Shown here: positions 19,332-26,871 of the stretch, piece after piece
Numbering within the stretch: position 1 is the stretch's first letter
How the letters are laid out: the number at the start of each line of letters is the position of its first letter
DNA from: Giesbergeria sp.
GTDB taxonomy: Bacteria > Pseudomonadota > Gammaproteobacteria > Burkholderiales > Burkholderiaceae_C
DNA length: 55,434 nt
Reading direction: 5' to 3'
Assembly (NCBI GenBank): GCA_023150295.1
Contig: JAKLLE010000049.1
Location: 1 to 55,434 of the forward strand
Position numbers and translations under genes: made by a program
Notes under the pieces: generated by a model
Databases searched by the model: none
Seen by the model: the letters and a program-made list of their open reading frames with translations, nothing else
What the model was told of the DNA's origin: nothing

Positions 19332-19419
19332 GGGCAATCAGGGTGATCCCTCGGGACAATCCCCCTCACCGTTTGATTGAACCGGCCGCAGCCTCACTGA
19401 CCCGTACCCCGGAGCTCCG

Positions 19420-20262
19420 ATGGATTTTCAGCACCCTCCCGTTCATGGCATGGATATCCACCGTGGCGAAGCGCCTTCTGCGGGCCCCGCAGACCTGCCC
19501 CCGGCGCAGTGGGGGCGCGTCACCCTGGTGGGCGCCGGGCCGGGCGACGCCGAACTGCTCACCCTGAAGGCGGCCAAGGCACTGGCACAGGCCAGCCTGG
19601 TGTTGTACGACAACCTGGTGTCCCAGGATGTGCTCCAGCTCGTGCCCGAAGGCGCAGAACGCATCTACGTGGGCAAGCAAAGCAGCAACCACAGCCTGCC
19701 GCAGGAGGGCATCATCGACCTGATGATCCGCCTGGCGCGGGGGGGGCGTTCGCTGGTGCGCCTCAAGGGGGGAGACCCGTACATCTTCGGGCGCGGCGGC
19801 GAAGAGGCACAGGCGCTGGCCGCTGCAGGCGTGGCCTGCGAAACCGTGCCCGGCATCAGTGCCGCCCAGGGGGCGGCGGCGTGCGCCGGCATACCGCTGA
19901 CGCACCGCGACCACGCGGGCATGCTGGTTTTTGCCACCGGTCACCTGCAGGGCGAAGAAGGCGAGCGCACCGTGGCCCTGGACTGGGCCGCATTGGCCCG
20001 CCCGCGCCAGACCGTGGTCATCTACATGGGCATGGGCACGCTGCCTACCATCTGCACCCAACTCATCGCCCACGGCCTGGACGGCGACACCCCCGCAGCG
20101 CTGGTGGAGCGTGCCACCCGACCCGATCAACGCACCATCGTGGGCACCTTGCGCACCCTGCCTGCGCTGAGCGAACAGCACGGCGTGCACCCGCCAGCGC
20201 TCATCATGATTGGCGGCACCGTGTCGCTGCAGGCGCATATCGGCGGGGCTGCCTTGCGCTGA
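19420..20262 (+). CDS. nirE: Uroporphyrinogen-III C-methyltransferase (NirE/CobA)
   Basis: A 280-residue SAM-dependent enzyme that methylates uroporphyrinogen III at C2 and C7 to precorrin-2, the entry into siroheme and heme d1. Motifs: VTLVGAGPGDAELLTLKA at the N-terminus, VRLKGGDPYIFGRGGEEA in the middle and the late PALIMIGGTV. The start ATG follows GGAG by 6 bases. The divergent partner is the nir operon, so NirE is the likely role rather than general siroheme synthesis. Its stop abuts the convergent LysR gene with no gap. Confidence 0.92.
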   Translation: MDFQHPPVHGMDIHRGEAPSAGPADLPPAQWGRVTLVGAGPGDAELLTLKAAKALAQASLVLYDNLVSQDVLQLVPEGAERIYVGKQSSNHSLPQEGIIDLMIRLARGGRSLVRLKGGDPYIFGRGGEEAQALAAAGVACETVPGISAAQGAAACAGIPLTHRDHAGMLVFATGHLQGEEGERTVALDWAALARPRQTVVIYMGMGTLPTICTQLIAHGLDGDTPAALVERATRPDQRTIVGTLRTLPALSEQHGVHPPALIMIGGTVSLQAHIGGAALR

Positions 20263-21177
20263 TTACGCGCCAGCCTGCCCCCAGCCCTGCGCAGCCATCC
20301 AGCCCAGCAGAACCTGCGTGAAGCGCTCCGTTGCCGGAGCGAGGGTGCCGCCGACGCGTTGGTAAACCTGAAAGCGCCGCTGCAGCGTGGGCCGGTGCAG
20401 GGGGCGCAGGTGCAAGTGGTGCATGCGCACCAAGTCGGCCGCATAGGGCAGGCACACGGTCACGCCCTCGCCCGCCTGTACCAGGCTCAGTGCGGTGCTC
20501 ATGAAGGCCACTTCGTGGCGCGGGCGCAGGGGCGCCTTGTGCACCACGCCGTGCAGGTCGCTGGCCAGCAACTCGGTGAACTGGCCCTGCAGCGCAATGA
20601 AGGGCTGCTCCAGCAACTGGGCCCAGGTCACGCGCTCGTGCTGCAGCAGTGGGTGCGCCGCAGGCAGCACCGCCATGAAGGGCCAGTCGCACAGCGGCTG
20701 TGCGTCCACGCCGGGCACGGTGGGGCGCTGCGGCCCCAGCCCCAGATCCACCTCGCCACTGGCCACGCAGGCCAGTACGCGGTCCACCGCGCAGTCCAGC
20801 AGCTGCACCCGCACGCCGGGATGCTGGGCGCGAAATGCCGCTATCACCTGTGGCAGCAGGGTGCAGGCCAGCAACTGCGGCGCGGCCACGCGCACCACGC
20901 CCTGGCGCAGGGCCTTGATGTCGTCCACCCCGTGCAGCACGGCTTCCAGGTCCTGCAGTATCTTGTCCACCAGCGGGTACAGGCCCTTGCCGGCTTCGGT
21001 CAGGCCGATACGGCGCGTGCTGCGCTCGACCAGGCGCACGCCCAGGGCGGCCTCCAGCTCCTTGATCTGCCCGCTGAGGGCCGACTGCGTGAGGTGCAGC
21101 GAGGCGGCCGCCTGCGTGAAGCTGCCCGAGCGGACCAGCGCCACCAGGGCGCGCAATTGGCGCAGCGTGATATTCAT
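20263..21177 (-). CDS. LysR-family transcriptional regulator
   Basis: A 304-residue regulator. The N-terminal winged helix-turn-helix (residues 1-60, SGSFTQAAASLHLTQSALSGQIKELEAAL) is followed by a two-lobed effector domain (90-295). It is divergent from the VOC-FAH-isomerase genes with 105 bp between start codons, so by the usual LysR pattern it probably controls them in response to an aromatic intermediate. The intergenic region has AT-rich LysR-like sequence near 21190-21230, but I cannot fix one T-N11-A site. Confidence 0.9.
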   Translation of the reverse strand: MNITLRQLRALVALVRSGSFTQAAASLHLTQSALSGQIKELEAALGVRLVERSTRRIGLTEAGKGLYPLVDKILQDLEAVLHGVDDIKALRQGVVRVAAPQLLACTLLPQVIAAFRAQHPGVRVQLLDCAVDRVLACVASGEVDLGLGPQRPTVPGVDAQPLCDWPFMAVLPAAHPLLQHERVTWAQLLEQPFIALQGQFTELLASDLHGVVHKAPLRPRHEVAFMSTALSLVQAGEGVTVCLPYAADLVRMHHLHLRPLHRPTLQRRFQVYQRVGGTLAPATERFTQVLLGWMAAQGWGQAGA

Positions 21178-21282
21178 GGGAAAACGTGATGAATCAATCG
21201 AAAAATACTGTTTGAATGATAGATGTTAACGCCGTGTAATGCGGGTCTGACTGACCGCCAACCCCACACCTGGAGACTGCAC

Positions 21283-21825
21283 ATGCGCATCCAGAAAATC
21301 CACCATGTGGCCTACCGCTGCAAGGACGCCAAGGAAACCGTCGAGTGGTACGGTAAATATCTGAACATGGGCTTCGTGCTCGCCATTGCCGAGGACAGCG
21401 TGCCCTCCACCGGCGAGCCCGACCCCTATATGCACATCTTTCTGGACGCGGGCCAGGGCAACGTGCTCGCCTTCTTCGAGCTGCCAGGCCAGCCGCCCAT
21501 GGACCGCGACCGCAATACCCCCGTCTGGACGCAGCACCTGGCGCTGCAGGTGGACACCATGGAGGAACTGCTGGCCGCCAAGGCGCGCCTGCAGGCCGAC
21601 GGCATCGAGGTCATCGGCCCCACCGACCACACGCTGTTCCAGTCCATCTACTTCTTCGACCCCAGCGGCCACCGGTTGGAACTGGCTGTGAACACCGGCA
21701 CGCCCGAGATGCTGCAAAAGCTCGACGAAGTGAAGTGGGACATGCTCAACGAATGGGCGCGCACCAAGAAAGCCCCCAAGCACGCCGCGTGGATGCACGA
21801 CGGCAGCCACCGCGCCAACACCTGA
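21283..21825 (+). CDS. VOC-family (glyoxalase/extradiol-type) metalloenzyme
   Basis: A 180-residue single VOC unit. The four canonical metal positions are present: H8 (IHHVAY), E66 (AFFEL), H85 (TQHLAL) and E133 (HRLELAV). This fits a lyase, isomerase or dioxygenase acting on an aromatic or thiol adduct. The start ATG 21283 has TGGAGA 8 bases upstream. It opens a three-gene set with an FAH hydrolase (18-bp gap) and a GST-zeta isomerase. The substrate is not known; a ring-cleavage role is an inference from context only. Confidence 0.8.
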   Translation: MRIQKIHHVAYRCKDAKETVEWYGKYLNMGFVLAIAEDSVPSTGEPDPYMHIFLDAGQGNVLAFFELPGQPPMDRDRNTPVWTQHLALQVDTMEELLAAKARLQADGIEVIGPTDHTLFQSIYFFDPSGHRLELAVNTGTPEMLQKLDEVKWDMLNEWARTKKAPKHAAWMHDGSHRANT

Positions 21826-21843
21826 CGGATCGGAACCACCGCC

Positions 21844-22866
21844 ATGAAACTCGCCACCCTCCAGCAAGGCGGCCGCGATGGCACGCTCGTCGTCGTCAGC
21901 CGCAACCTCACCCGCTGCCAGCCCGTCCCGGCCATCGCACGCACACTACAGGCCGCGCTGGACGACTGGGAGCGCTGCGCGCCCCAGCTCCAGCAGGTAT
22001 CCGACGCGCTCAACGCGGGCCAGGCGCCAGGCGCCCAGCCCTTCGACCCCGCGCAGTGCCATTCGCCCCTGCCGCGCGCCTACCAGTGGGCCGACGGCTC
22101 GGCTTACCTCAACCATGTGGAGCTGGTGCGCAAGGCGCGCGGCAGCGAGATGCCCGCATCGTTCTGGACCGACCCGCTGATGTACCAGGGCGGCTCGGAC
22201 AGCTTCGTGCCGCCGCAGGCACCCATCGATGCGCTCACCGAGGACTGGGGCATCGACTTCGAGGCCGAGGTGGCCGTGGTCACGGGCGATCTGCCGCTGG
22301 GCGCGGGCGTGGCGCGGTGCGCGCAGGCGATCCGTCTCGTCATGCTGGTGAACGATGTGAGCCTGCGCCATCTCATCCCGGCCGAGCTGGCCAAGGGCTT
22401 CGGCTTCTTCCAGTCCAAGCCCGCGAGCAGCTTCGCGCCCGTGGCCGTCACGCCCGACGAGCTGGGCGACGCCTGGCAGGACTGCAAGCTGCACCGCCCC
22501 CTGAACGTCCAGCTCAACGGCCAGCCCTTCGGCTGCCCCGATGCGGGCCAGGACATGGCCTTCAGCTTCGCCCAGCTCGTGGCGCATGTGACCAGGACGC
22601 GCGCCATGGCGGCGGGCTCCATCGTCGGTTCGGGCACGGTGTCGAACAAGCATGGCAGCCTGCATGGCTCGCGCATCGCGCACGGCGGCGTGGGCTACGC
22701 CTGCCTGGCCGAGCTGCGCATGGTCGAGACCATCGAGGGCGGTGCGCCCGTCACGCCCTTCCTGCGCTTTGGCGACCGCGTGCGCATCGAGATGTTCGAC
22801 GCCACCGGCCAGAGCATCTTCGGCGCCATCGACCAGACCGTGCGCCGCGTGCCAGCGCCCGAGTGA
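21844..22866 (+). CDS. Fumarylacetoacetate hydrolase family protein
   Basis: A 340-residue FAH-family hydrolase of the large, two-domain type, which cleaves fumarylacetoacetate or a related diketo acid such as fumarylpyruvate. Family motifs include DFEAEVAVVTGDLP (metal-binding Glu/Asp), LVNDVSLRHL, SSFAPVAVTPDELG and GSGTVSNKHG. It sits between the VOC enzyme and the isomerase gene, whose start is 2 bases after its stop. With that isomerase it forms the lower half of a homogentisate- or gentisate-type pathway. Confidence 0.9.
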   Translation: MKLATLQQGGRDGTLVVVSRNLTRCQPVPAIARTLQAALDDWERCAPQLQQVSDALNAGQAPGAQPFDPAQCHSPLPRAYQWADGSAYLNHVELVRKARGSEMPASFWTDPLMYQGGSDSFVPPQAPIDALTEDWGIDFEAEVAVVTGDLPLGAGVARCAQAIRLVMLVNDVSLRHLIPAELAKGFGFFQSKPASSFAPVAVTPDELGDAWQDCKLHRPLNVQLNGQPFGCPDAGQDMAFSFAQLVAHVTRTRAMAAGSIVGSGTVSNKHGSLHGSRIAHGGVGYACLAELRMVETIEGGAPVTPFLRFGDRVRIEMFDATGQSIFGAIDQTVRRVPAPE

Positions 22867-22868
22867 CC

Positions 22869-23516
22869 ATGCTGCGGCTCTACACCTACTTCCGCAGCTC
22901 GGCCGCCTACCGCGTGCGCATCGCGCTCGCGCTCAAGGGGCTGGCGTATGACAGCGTGCCCGTGCACCTGCTGCGCGGCGGCGGCGAGCAGCTCCAGGCC
23001 GCCTACCGCGCCGTGAACCCGGCCGCGCTCGTGCCCGCGCTGCAGGACGGGGGCGCCACGCTCACGCAGTCGCTCGCCCTCCTCGAATACCTGGAAGAGA
23101 CGCACCCCGCGCCCGCGCTGCTGCCGCAGGGCGCCGTGAGCCGCGCCCGCGTGCGCGCGCTGGCGCTCGGCGTGGCCTGCGACATCCACCCGCTGAACAA
23201 CCTGCGCGTGCTCAACTACCTCACCGGCACCTTGCAGGCCACCGACGCGCAGCGCACCGCCTGGATACACCACTGGATGGCGCTGGGCCTGGAAGCCATC
23301 GAGGCGCAGCTGGCGCGCGACGCGCAGACCGGCCTGTGCTGCCATGGCGACACGCCCACCCTGGCCGACTGCTGCCTGGTGCCCCAGGTGTTCAACGCGC
23401 GCCGCTTCGGCCTGGACCTGGCGCCGTACCCCACGGTGCGGCGCATCGCGGAGCATTGCGAGGGTCTTGTACCCTTCCAGGCTGCGCACCCGGCGCGCCA
23501 GCCCGACGCCGAATAG
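22869..23516 (+). CDS. maiA: Maleylacetoacetate/maleylpyruvate isomerase (GST zeta)
   Basis: A 215-residue zeta-class glutathione transferase that isomerises maleylacetoacetate or maleylpyruvate to the fumaryl form. The N-terminal SSAAYRVRIALALKG is the glutathione-activating Ser motif, and the helical C-terminal domain contains ADCCLVPQVFNARRF. The ATG is 2 bases after the FAH stop. No ring-cleaving dioxygenase of the cupin type (HmgA or gentisate dioxygenase) is in this window. Confidence 0.92.
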   Translation: MLRLYTYFRSSAAYRVRIALALKGLAYDSVPVHLLRGGGEQLQAAYRAVNPAALVPALQDGGATLTQSLALLEYLEETHPAPALLPQGAVSRARVRALALGVACDIHPLNNLRVLNYLTGTLQATDAQRTAWIHHWMALGLEAIEAQLARDAQTGLCCHGDTPTLADCCLVPQVFNARRFGLDLAPYPTVRRIAEHCEGLVPFQAAHPARQPDAE

Positions 23517-23591
23517 AGGTCTTCGTGACCCATCGCGTTGCGCTGTACGCGCAGCGCATCAAGTTGGCACGGCCCAGGCCAGCGGCCACCG

Positions 23592-23700
23592 TGCAAGGGC
23601 CGCCAGAAATCCCGCATGCAGGCACTGGTGGCGTCCCACCTCCCGCAGCGCGCAGCGGTGCGAGAGAGGGGGGAAGGAGCGAAGCGACACAGGGGGGTGC
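23592..23700 (-). repeat. Family-1 stop-associated hairpin repeat, copy B
   Basis: On the minus strand the element starts one base after the TGA of the lysoplasmalogenase gene: GCACCCCCCTGTGTCGCTTC, CCTTCCCCCCTCTCTCGC, loop, GCGGGAGGTGGGACGCCACC, then a diverged tail ending GGCGGCCCTTGCAC. It is the most diverged of the four copies in its tail. Confidence 0.78.
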
Positions 23701-23701
23701 T

Positions 23702-24403
23702 TCACTTCCTGCGCAGGCCAGCCACCATGCCGTGCACGATGAAGGCCTGCGCCGCGTAGTAGGTGGCCAGCACGCCCACCTGCGCCAGCGGCAGCGGCTG
23801 CACAAAGCGGTTGGTGGCCAGCAGCGAATCGCTGAGCATGAAAAAGCACGCGCCCAGCGCCACCTGGCGCGCCGCGCGGTCGCCCAGCACGCTGGCGCGG
23901 CCCAGGGCCTGCGCCGCCATGAGCGCGATCGCGGTGACATACACCGCCACCGGAATGCGCAGTTCGGCGGGCAGCCCGCCTTGCCACAGATAGGCATACA
24001 TGGCGCCGCCCACGCCCAGCGTGGCGGCCAAGGCGCCAGGCCGGGGCAGCCAGGCCACGCCCTGGCGGAACAGCACGATGTAGGCGATGTGTGCCAACAG
24101 AAAGCTCACCAGCCCTGGGATGAAGAAGCCCTCGACCACGAGGAAGGCGTCGCCCGCCAGCGAGCCCACCAGCGCCGCGCCGAGCAGCCACCAGGACTTT
24201 GAATCAAATTGGCCCCTGGCGCTTATGGGATAAGCGCTGGTAGCTACTAAAACAATAGCAATCACCATGGTGAGCGGCTTGAACAGCCAGTGCCAGTGCA
24301 GCAGACCGGCCTCGCTGGTGATGGTGGCCAGTGCTGCGCACAGCACCATCAGCGTCAGCAGGGTGCGGTGTTGGGGGTGGAGTGTGGGGTGGGACATGGT
24401 CAT
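23702..24403 (-). CDS. Lysoplasmalogenase-like YhhN family membrane protein
   Basis: A 233-residue protein with about eight membrane helices and the YhhN/TMEM86 signature (LVGSLAGDAFLV, FMLSDSLLATNRF). Homologues cleave the vinyl-ether bond of lysoplasmalogens; the bacterial substrate is uncertain. ATG 24403 was chosen; ATG 24397 is two codons later. Residues about 49-68 (IVLVATSAYPISARGQFDS) are encoded by an intact family-2 repeat in frame, so part of the loop after helix 2 is repeat-derived. The D-threonine-aldolase-like gene lies just upstream. Confidence 0.85.
   Translation of the reverse strand: MTMSHPTLHPQHRTLLTLMVLCAALATITSEAGLLHWHWLFKPLTMVIAIVLVATSAYPISARGQFDSKSWWLLGAALVGSLAGDAFLVVEGFFIPGLVSFLLAHIAYIVLFRQGVAWLPRPGALAATLGVGGAMYAYLWQGGLPAELRIPVAVYVTAIALMAAQALGRASVLGDRAARQVALGACFFMLSDSLLATNRFVQPLPLAQVGVLATYYAAQAFIVHGMVAGLRRK
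24200..24259. repeat. Family-2 repeat, copy 4, in frame inside the lysoplasmalogenase gene
   Basis: It has all family parts: TGAATCAAATTGGCC, the hairpin GCGCTTAT-GGG-ATAAGCGC with perfect 8-bp arms (24219-24237), TAGCTAC and AAAACAATAGC. The stretch is much richer in A+T than the surrounding coding DNA and contains no stop in the coding frame. Confidence 0.8.
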
Positions 24404-24415
24404 GGGCAACGGGGG

Positions 24416-25591
24416 TCAGCTCAGCGCGCCGCGCGCATCGACCGCGATGATGCGTTCCACCACGCCGCGCACCAGCCCACCGCGCACGCCGATCAGCGTG
24501 TCGTGCAGGTTCACCGTAGGGTCGCAGTGGCTGGGCACCAGCCACAGCATGCTGCCAATGGTGGGCAGCGGGGTTTCGTCGGTTTCGGCGGTGAGGATGC
24601 CGTGCTCGTCGCCCGCGCTGTGGTAGGCCAGGCCCTGGCCTTCGGGCAGGTGGGCCACCCAGGGTACGCCCGCGTCGATGGCATGGCTGGTGTGGCCTGC
24701 GTCGCACACGGCGCGCTCGCCCTGGCGCGAGATCACCTGTGTCTTGACGTACAGCGCGTGCTCGAAGGCGGGCTGGGCGGGCTCGCGCTCGTTGCGTGCG
24801 TAGTCGGCGTCCATGAACAAGAAGGTGCCCGCCTGCAGTTCGCCGTACACGCCGCTGGCGGCCTCGTGCACCAGCGTGCCGGTGCCGCCGCCGGTCACCA
24901 GCGGCACGCTCAGGCCTGCGGCCTGGATGCGTTCGCAGGTGGATCGCACCGATTGCACGCAGGCCGTGGCCACGCTGCGGCGCTGCGCCGCGCTGCGCAT
25001 GTGCTGCGCCCGGCCCTGGAAGGCCTGCAGCCCGGCAAAGCGCAACTGCGTGAGCCGCGCCACGGCCTGGGCCAGTGCCAGGGCGGGCTCGCCCGGCGGC
25101 ACGCCGCAGCGCCAGTGGCCCACGTCGATTTCCACCAGCACGTCGATGCGTGTCTGCGGTGCGGCCTGCGCCATGGCTTCGGCCAGGCGGGTGATGCCCT
25201 CCAGGCTGTCCACGGCCAGCGCCAGGCGCCCGCCCTGGGCCTGCAGGCGCGCGGCCAGGCGTGCCACACGCAGCAGCTTGGGGTAGGCGACCACCTGGTT
25301 GGTCAGGGTGATGTCGCGCACGCCGCCTGCGGCCAGCACCTCGGCCTCGGCAATCTTCTGCACGCAGGCGCCCACGGCACCGGCGCGCTGCATTTGCAGG
25401 GCCAGCTCGGCGCTGCGGTGGGCGTTGGCGTGGGGGCGCCACTGCACCTGGTGCTTGCGGGCAAAGTCGGCCATGCGGGTAATGTTGCGCTCCATCGCGT
25501 CCAGATCGACAACCAGCGCGGGGCTGTCGATCAGGTCCACGCGCTGGCCGACCAGTGGGTGTTGCAGTGCGGTGTCAGGTGACGGTTTCAT
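24416..25591 (-). CDS. D-threonine aldolase / DSD1-family protein lacking the PLP lysine
   Basis: A 391-residue fold-type III (alanine-racemase-like) protein. Family marks are VGHWRCGVPPGE, VTGGGTGT and a metal-site GDEHGIL near the C-terminus. The usual PLP site PHxKxHK reads PHANAHR: the Schiff-base lysine is Asn56 (codon AAC at 25426-25424, one base from AAG) and the second Lys is Arg59. It may be inactive, work without PLP linkage, or carry a sequence error. ATG 25591 overlaps the phosphatase gene upstream by 17 bases. Confidence 0.8.
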   Translation of the reverse strand: MKPSPDTALQHPLVGQRVDLIDSPALVVDLDAMERNITRMADFARKHQVQWRPHANAHRSAELALQMQRAGAVGACVQKIAEAEVLAAGGVRDITLTNQVVAYPKLLRVARLAARLQAQGGRLALAVDSLEGITRLAEAMAQAAPQTRIDVLVEIDVGHWRCGVPPGEPALALAQAVARLTQLRFAGLQAFQGRAQHMRSAAQRRSVATACVQSVRSTCERIQAAGLSVPLVTGGGTGTLVHEAASGVYGELQAGTFLFMDADYARNEREPAQPAFEHALYVKTQVISRQGERAVCDAGHTSHAIDAGVPWVAHLPEGQGLAYHSAGDEHGILTAETDETPLPTIGSMLWLVPSHCDPTVNLHDTLIGVRGGLVRGVVERIIAVDARGALS

Positions 25592-26213
25592 CGCGGGAGC
25601 CCGTGTCAAGGTGCTGTGTGTCGGCCCAGCCCACCAGGGTCAGCCCTTGGGGCGTCCAGAGCAGGCGGTTGATGGAGGCGTTTGTCACCAGCCAGGTGCG
25701 CGGCGCCTGCAGGTCTAGGCCCGTGGCCAGGCGGTAGAGCATGTCGAGCACGCCGCCGTGCGCCACCAGCACGATGAGCTGCTCCGTGTGCTGCGCCGCC
25801 AGCCGGTGTGTGGTGGCGGCTATGCGCTCGCGCAGTTGCACCAGGGTTTCGCCGCCCGTGGGCGCAAAGTGCGGGTCGCGCTGGCGCCAGCGCCGGGCCT
25901 GTTCAGGCAGCTCGGCCTCGATCTCGGCAAAGGTGCGGCCTTCGAGTTCGCCAAAGCTGCGCTCGCGCAGGCCGGGTTCGGCCACCAACGGGGCGCCGCT
26001 GGCCTGGGCGATGGCCTGGGCCGTGGCGTGGGCGCGCTGCAGGTCGCTGGTGTACACGGCGGCGAGCGGCTCGTCTGCCAGGGCACGGGCCACCTGGCGC
26101 GCTTGCCAGCGGCCGGTGTCGTTGAGGGCGATGTCCAGGTGGCCCTGGATGCGCGTGTCCACGTTCCAGGCGGTTTCGCCGTGGCGCACGGCAATGATGC
26201 GGGTGGCCTGCAT
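25575..26213 (-). CDS. Histidine phosphatase family protein (GpmB/CobC-like)
   Basis: A 212-residue branch-2H phosphatase. The catalytic RHGETAWN motif is at residues 9-16, the second histidine lies in LVAHGGVLDML, and the acid is in the GLRERSFGELEG stretch. It could be a phosphoglycerate mutase-like or a general phosphatase; substrate unknown. ATG 26213 was preferred because it places RHG at the usual distance; the frame extends about 98 codons upstream as arginine-rich shadow. It starts 8 bases after the lipoprotein gene stop. Confidence 0.87.
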   Translation of the reverse strand: MQATRIIAVRHGETAWNVDTRIQGHLDIALNDTGRWQARQVARALADEPLAAVYTSDLQRAHATAQAIAQASGAPLVAEPGLRERSFGELEGRTFAEIEAELPEQARRWRQRDPHFAPTGGETLVQLRERIAATTHRLAAQHTEQLIVLVAHGGVLDMLYRLATGLDLQAPRTWLVTNASINRLLWTPQGLTLVGWADTQHLDTGSRDETVT

Positions 26214-26221
26214 CGGCACGC

Positions 26222-26827
26222 TCAACGCGGGGCACCGGTGGGGGCCAGGGGCAGGCGCACCTGGCGCGGGCCCTGGGGCGGTTGCGGGAAGCCGCTGAGC
26301 GCGGCGTCGAACAGCACGCCAAACACGGCGGGGTCGTCGGTCCACACGTCCTCGAACAGGGCCGAGGTCTCGTACACCACCTGCTGCGTGCGCGCGTCGC
26401 GCAGTTCCACGCTCACTTCGCGCCGGTGCAGGGTGGGGGGCATCTCGCGCAGCATGGCGCCCGCGCGCATGCCGGGCCGCCAGCCACGGCCAGGGCCCCA
26501 GCCCCACCAGGCGGGCGGGTAGTGCGGCCAGTCGGGCAGGGCCTGGCCCGAGCGCACGCCCACTTCGGCAATCAGGCGGGGCTGTGCGTCGTCGCGCTGC
26601 AGCCCGGCGCGTTGCAGCGCGGCATGGGCCAGCGCCTCGATGGGGGCAAAGGCCTGGGCCGCCGCCTGCTGCGAGGGGAGCTTGTCGAGCCGGTAGGCGG
26701 GGGGCGCAGGCGGGGTGGTGAGGGTGGACCAGCTTTGCACCTGGCTGTCCACCACGCGGGTGGTGGAGCAGCCTGCGACCAGCGCGGTGCCCAGCAGTGC
26801 GAGACCGAGAGAGCGGCGGGAAAGCAT
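26222..26827 (-). CDS. DUF4136-type outer-membrane lipoprotein
   Basis: A 201-residue predicted lipoprotein with signal sequence MLSRRSLGLALLGTALVAGC (Cys20 lipidated). The mature part fits the DUF4136 family (RLDKLPSQQAAAQAFAPIEALAHAAL, RREVSVELRDARTQQVVYETSA) and has a Trp/Gly/Pro-rich central loop. Function unknown. Proteins of this family are usually small envelope proteins. It heads a three-gene minus-strand run with the phosphatase and the aldolase-like gene. Confidence 0.8.
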   Translation of the reverse strand: MLSRRSLGLALLGTALVAGCSTTRVVDSQVQSWSTLTTPPAPPAYRLDKLPSQQAAAQAFAPIEALAHAALQRAGLQRDDAQPRLIAEVGVRSGQALPDWPHYPPAWWGWGPGRGWRPGMRAGAMLREMPPTLHRREVSVELRDARTQQVVYETSALFEDVWTDDPAVFGVLFDAALSGFPQPPQGPRQVRLPLAPTGAPR

Positions 26828-26871
26828 GCTGTCCTCCTTGGGGGTGTGGCCGGTCGGCGGGCGGGCCCTGT

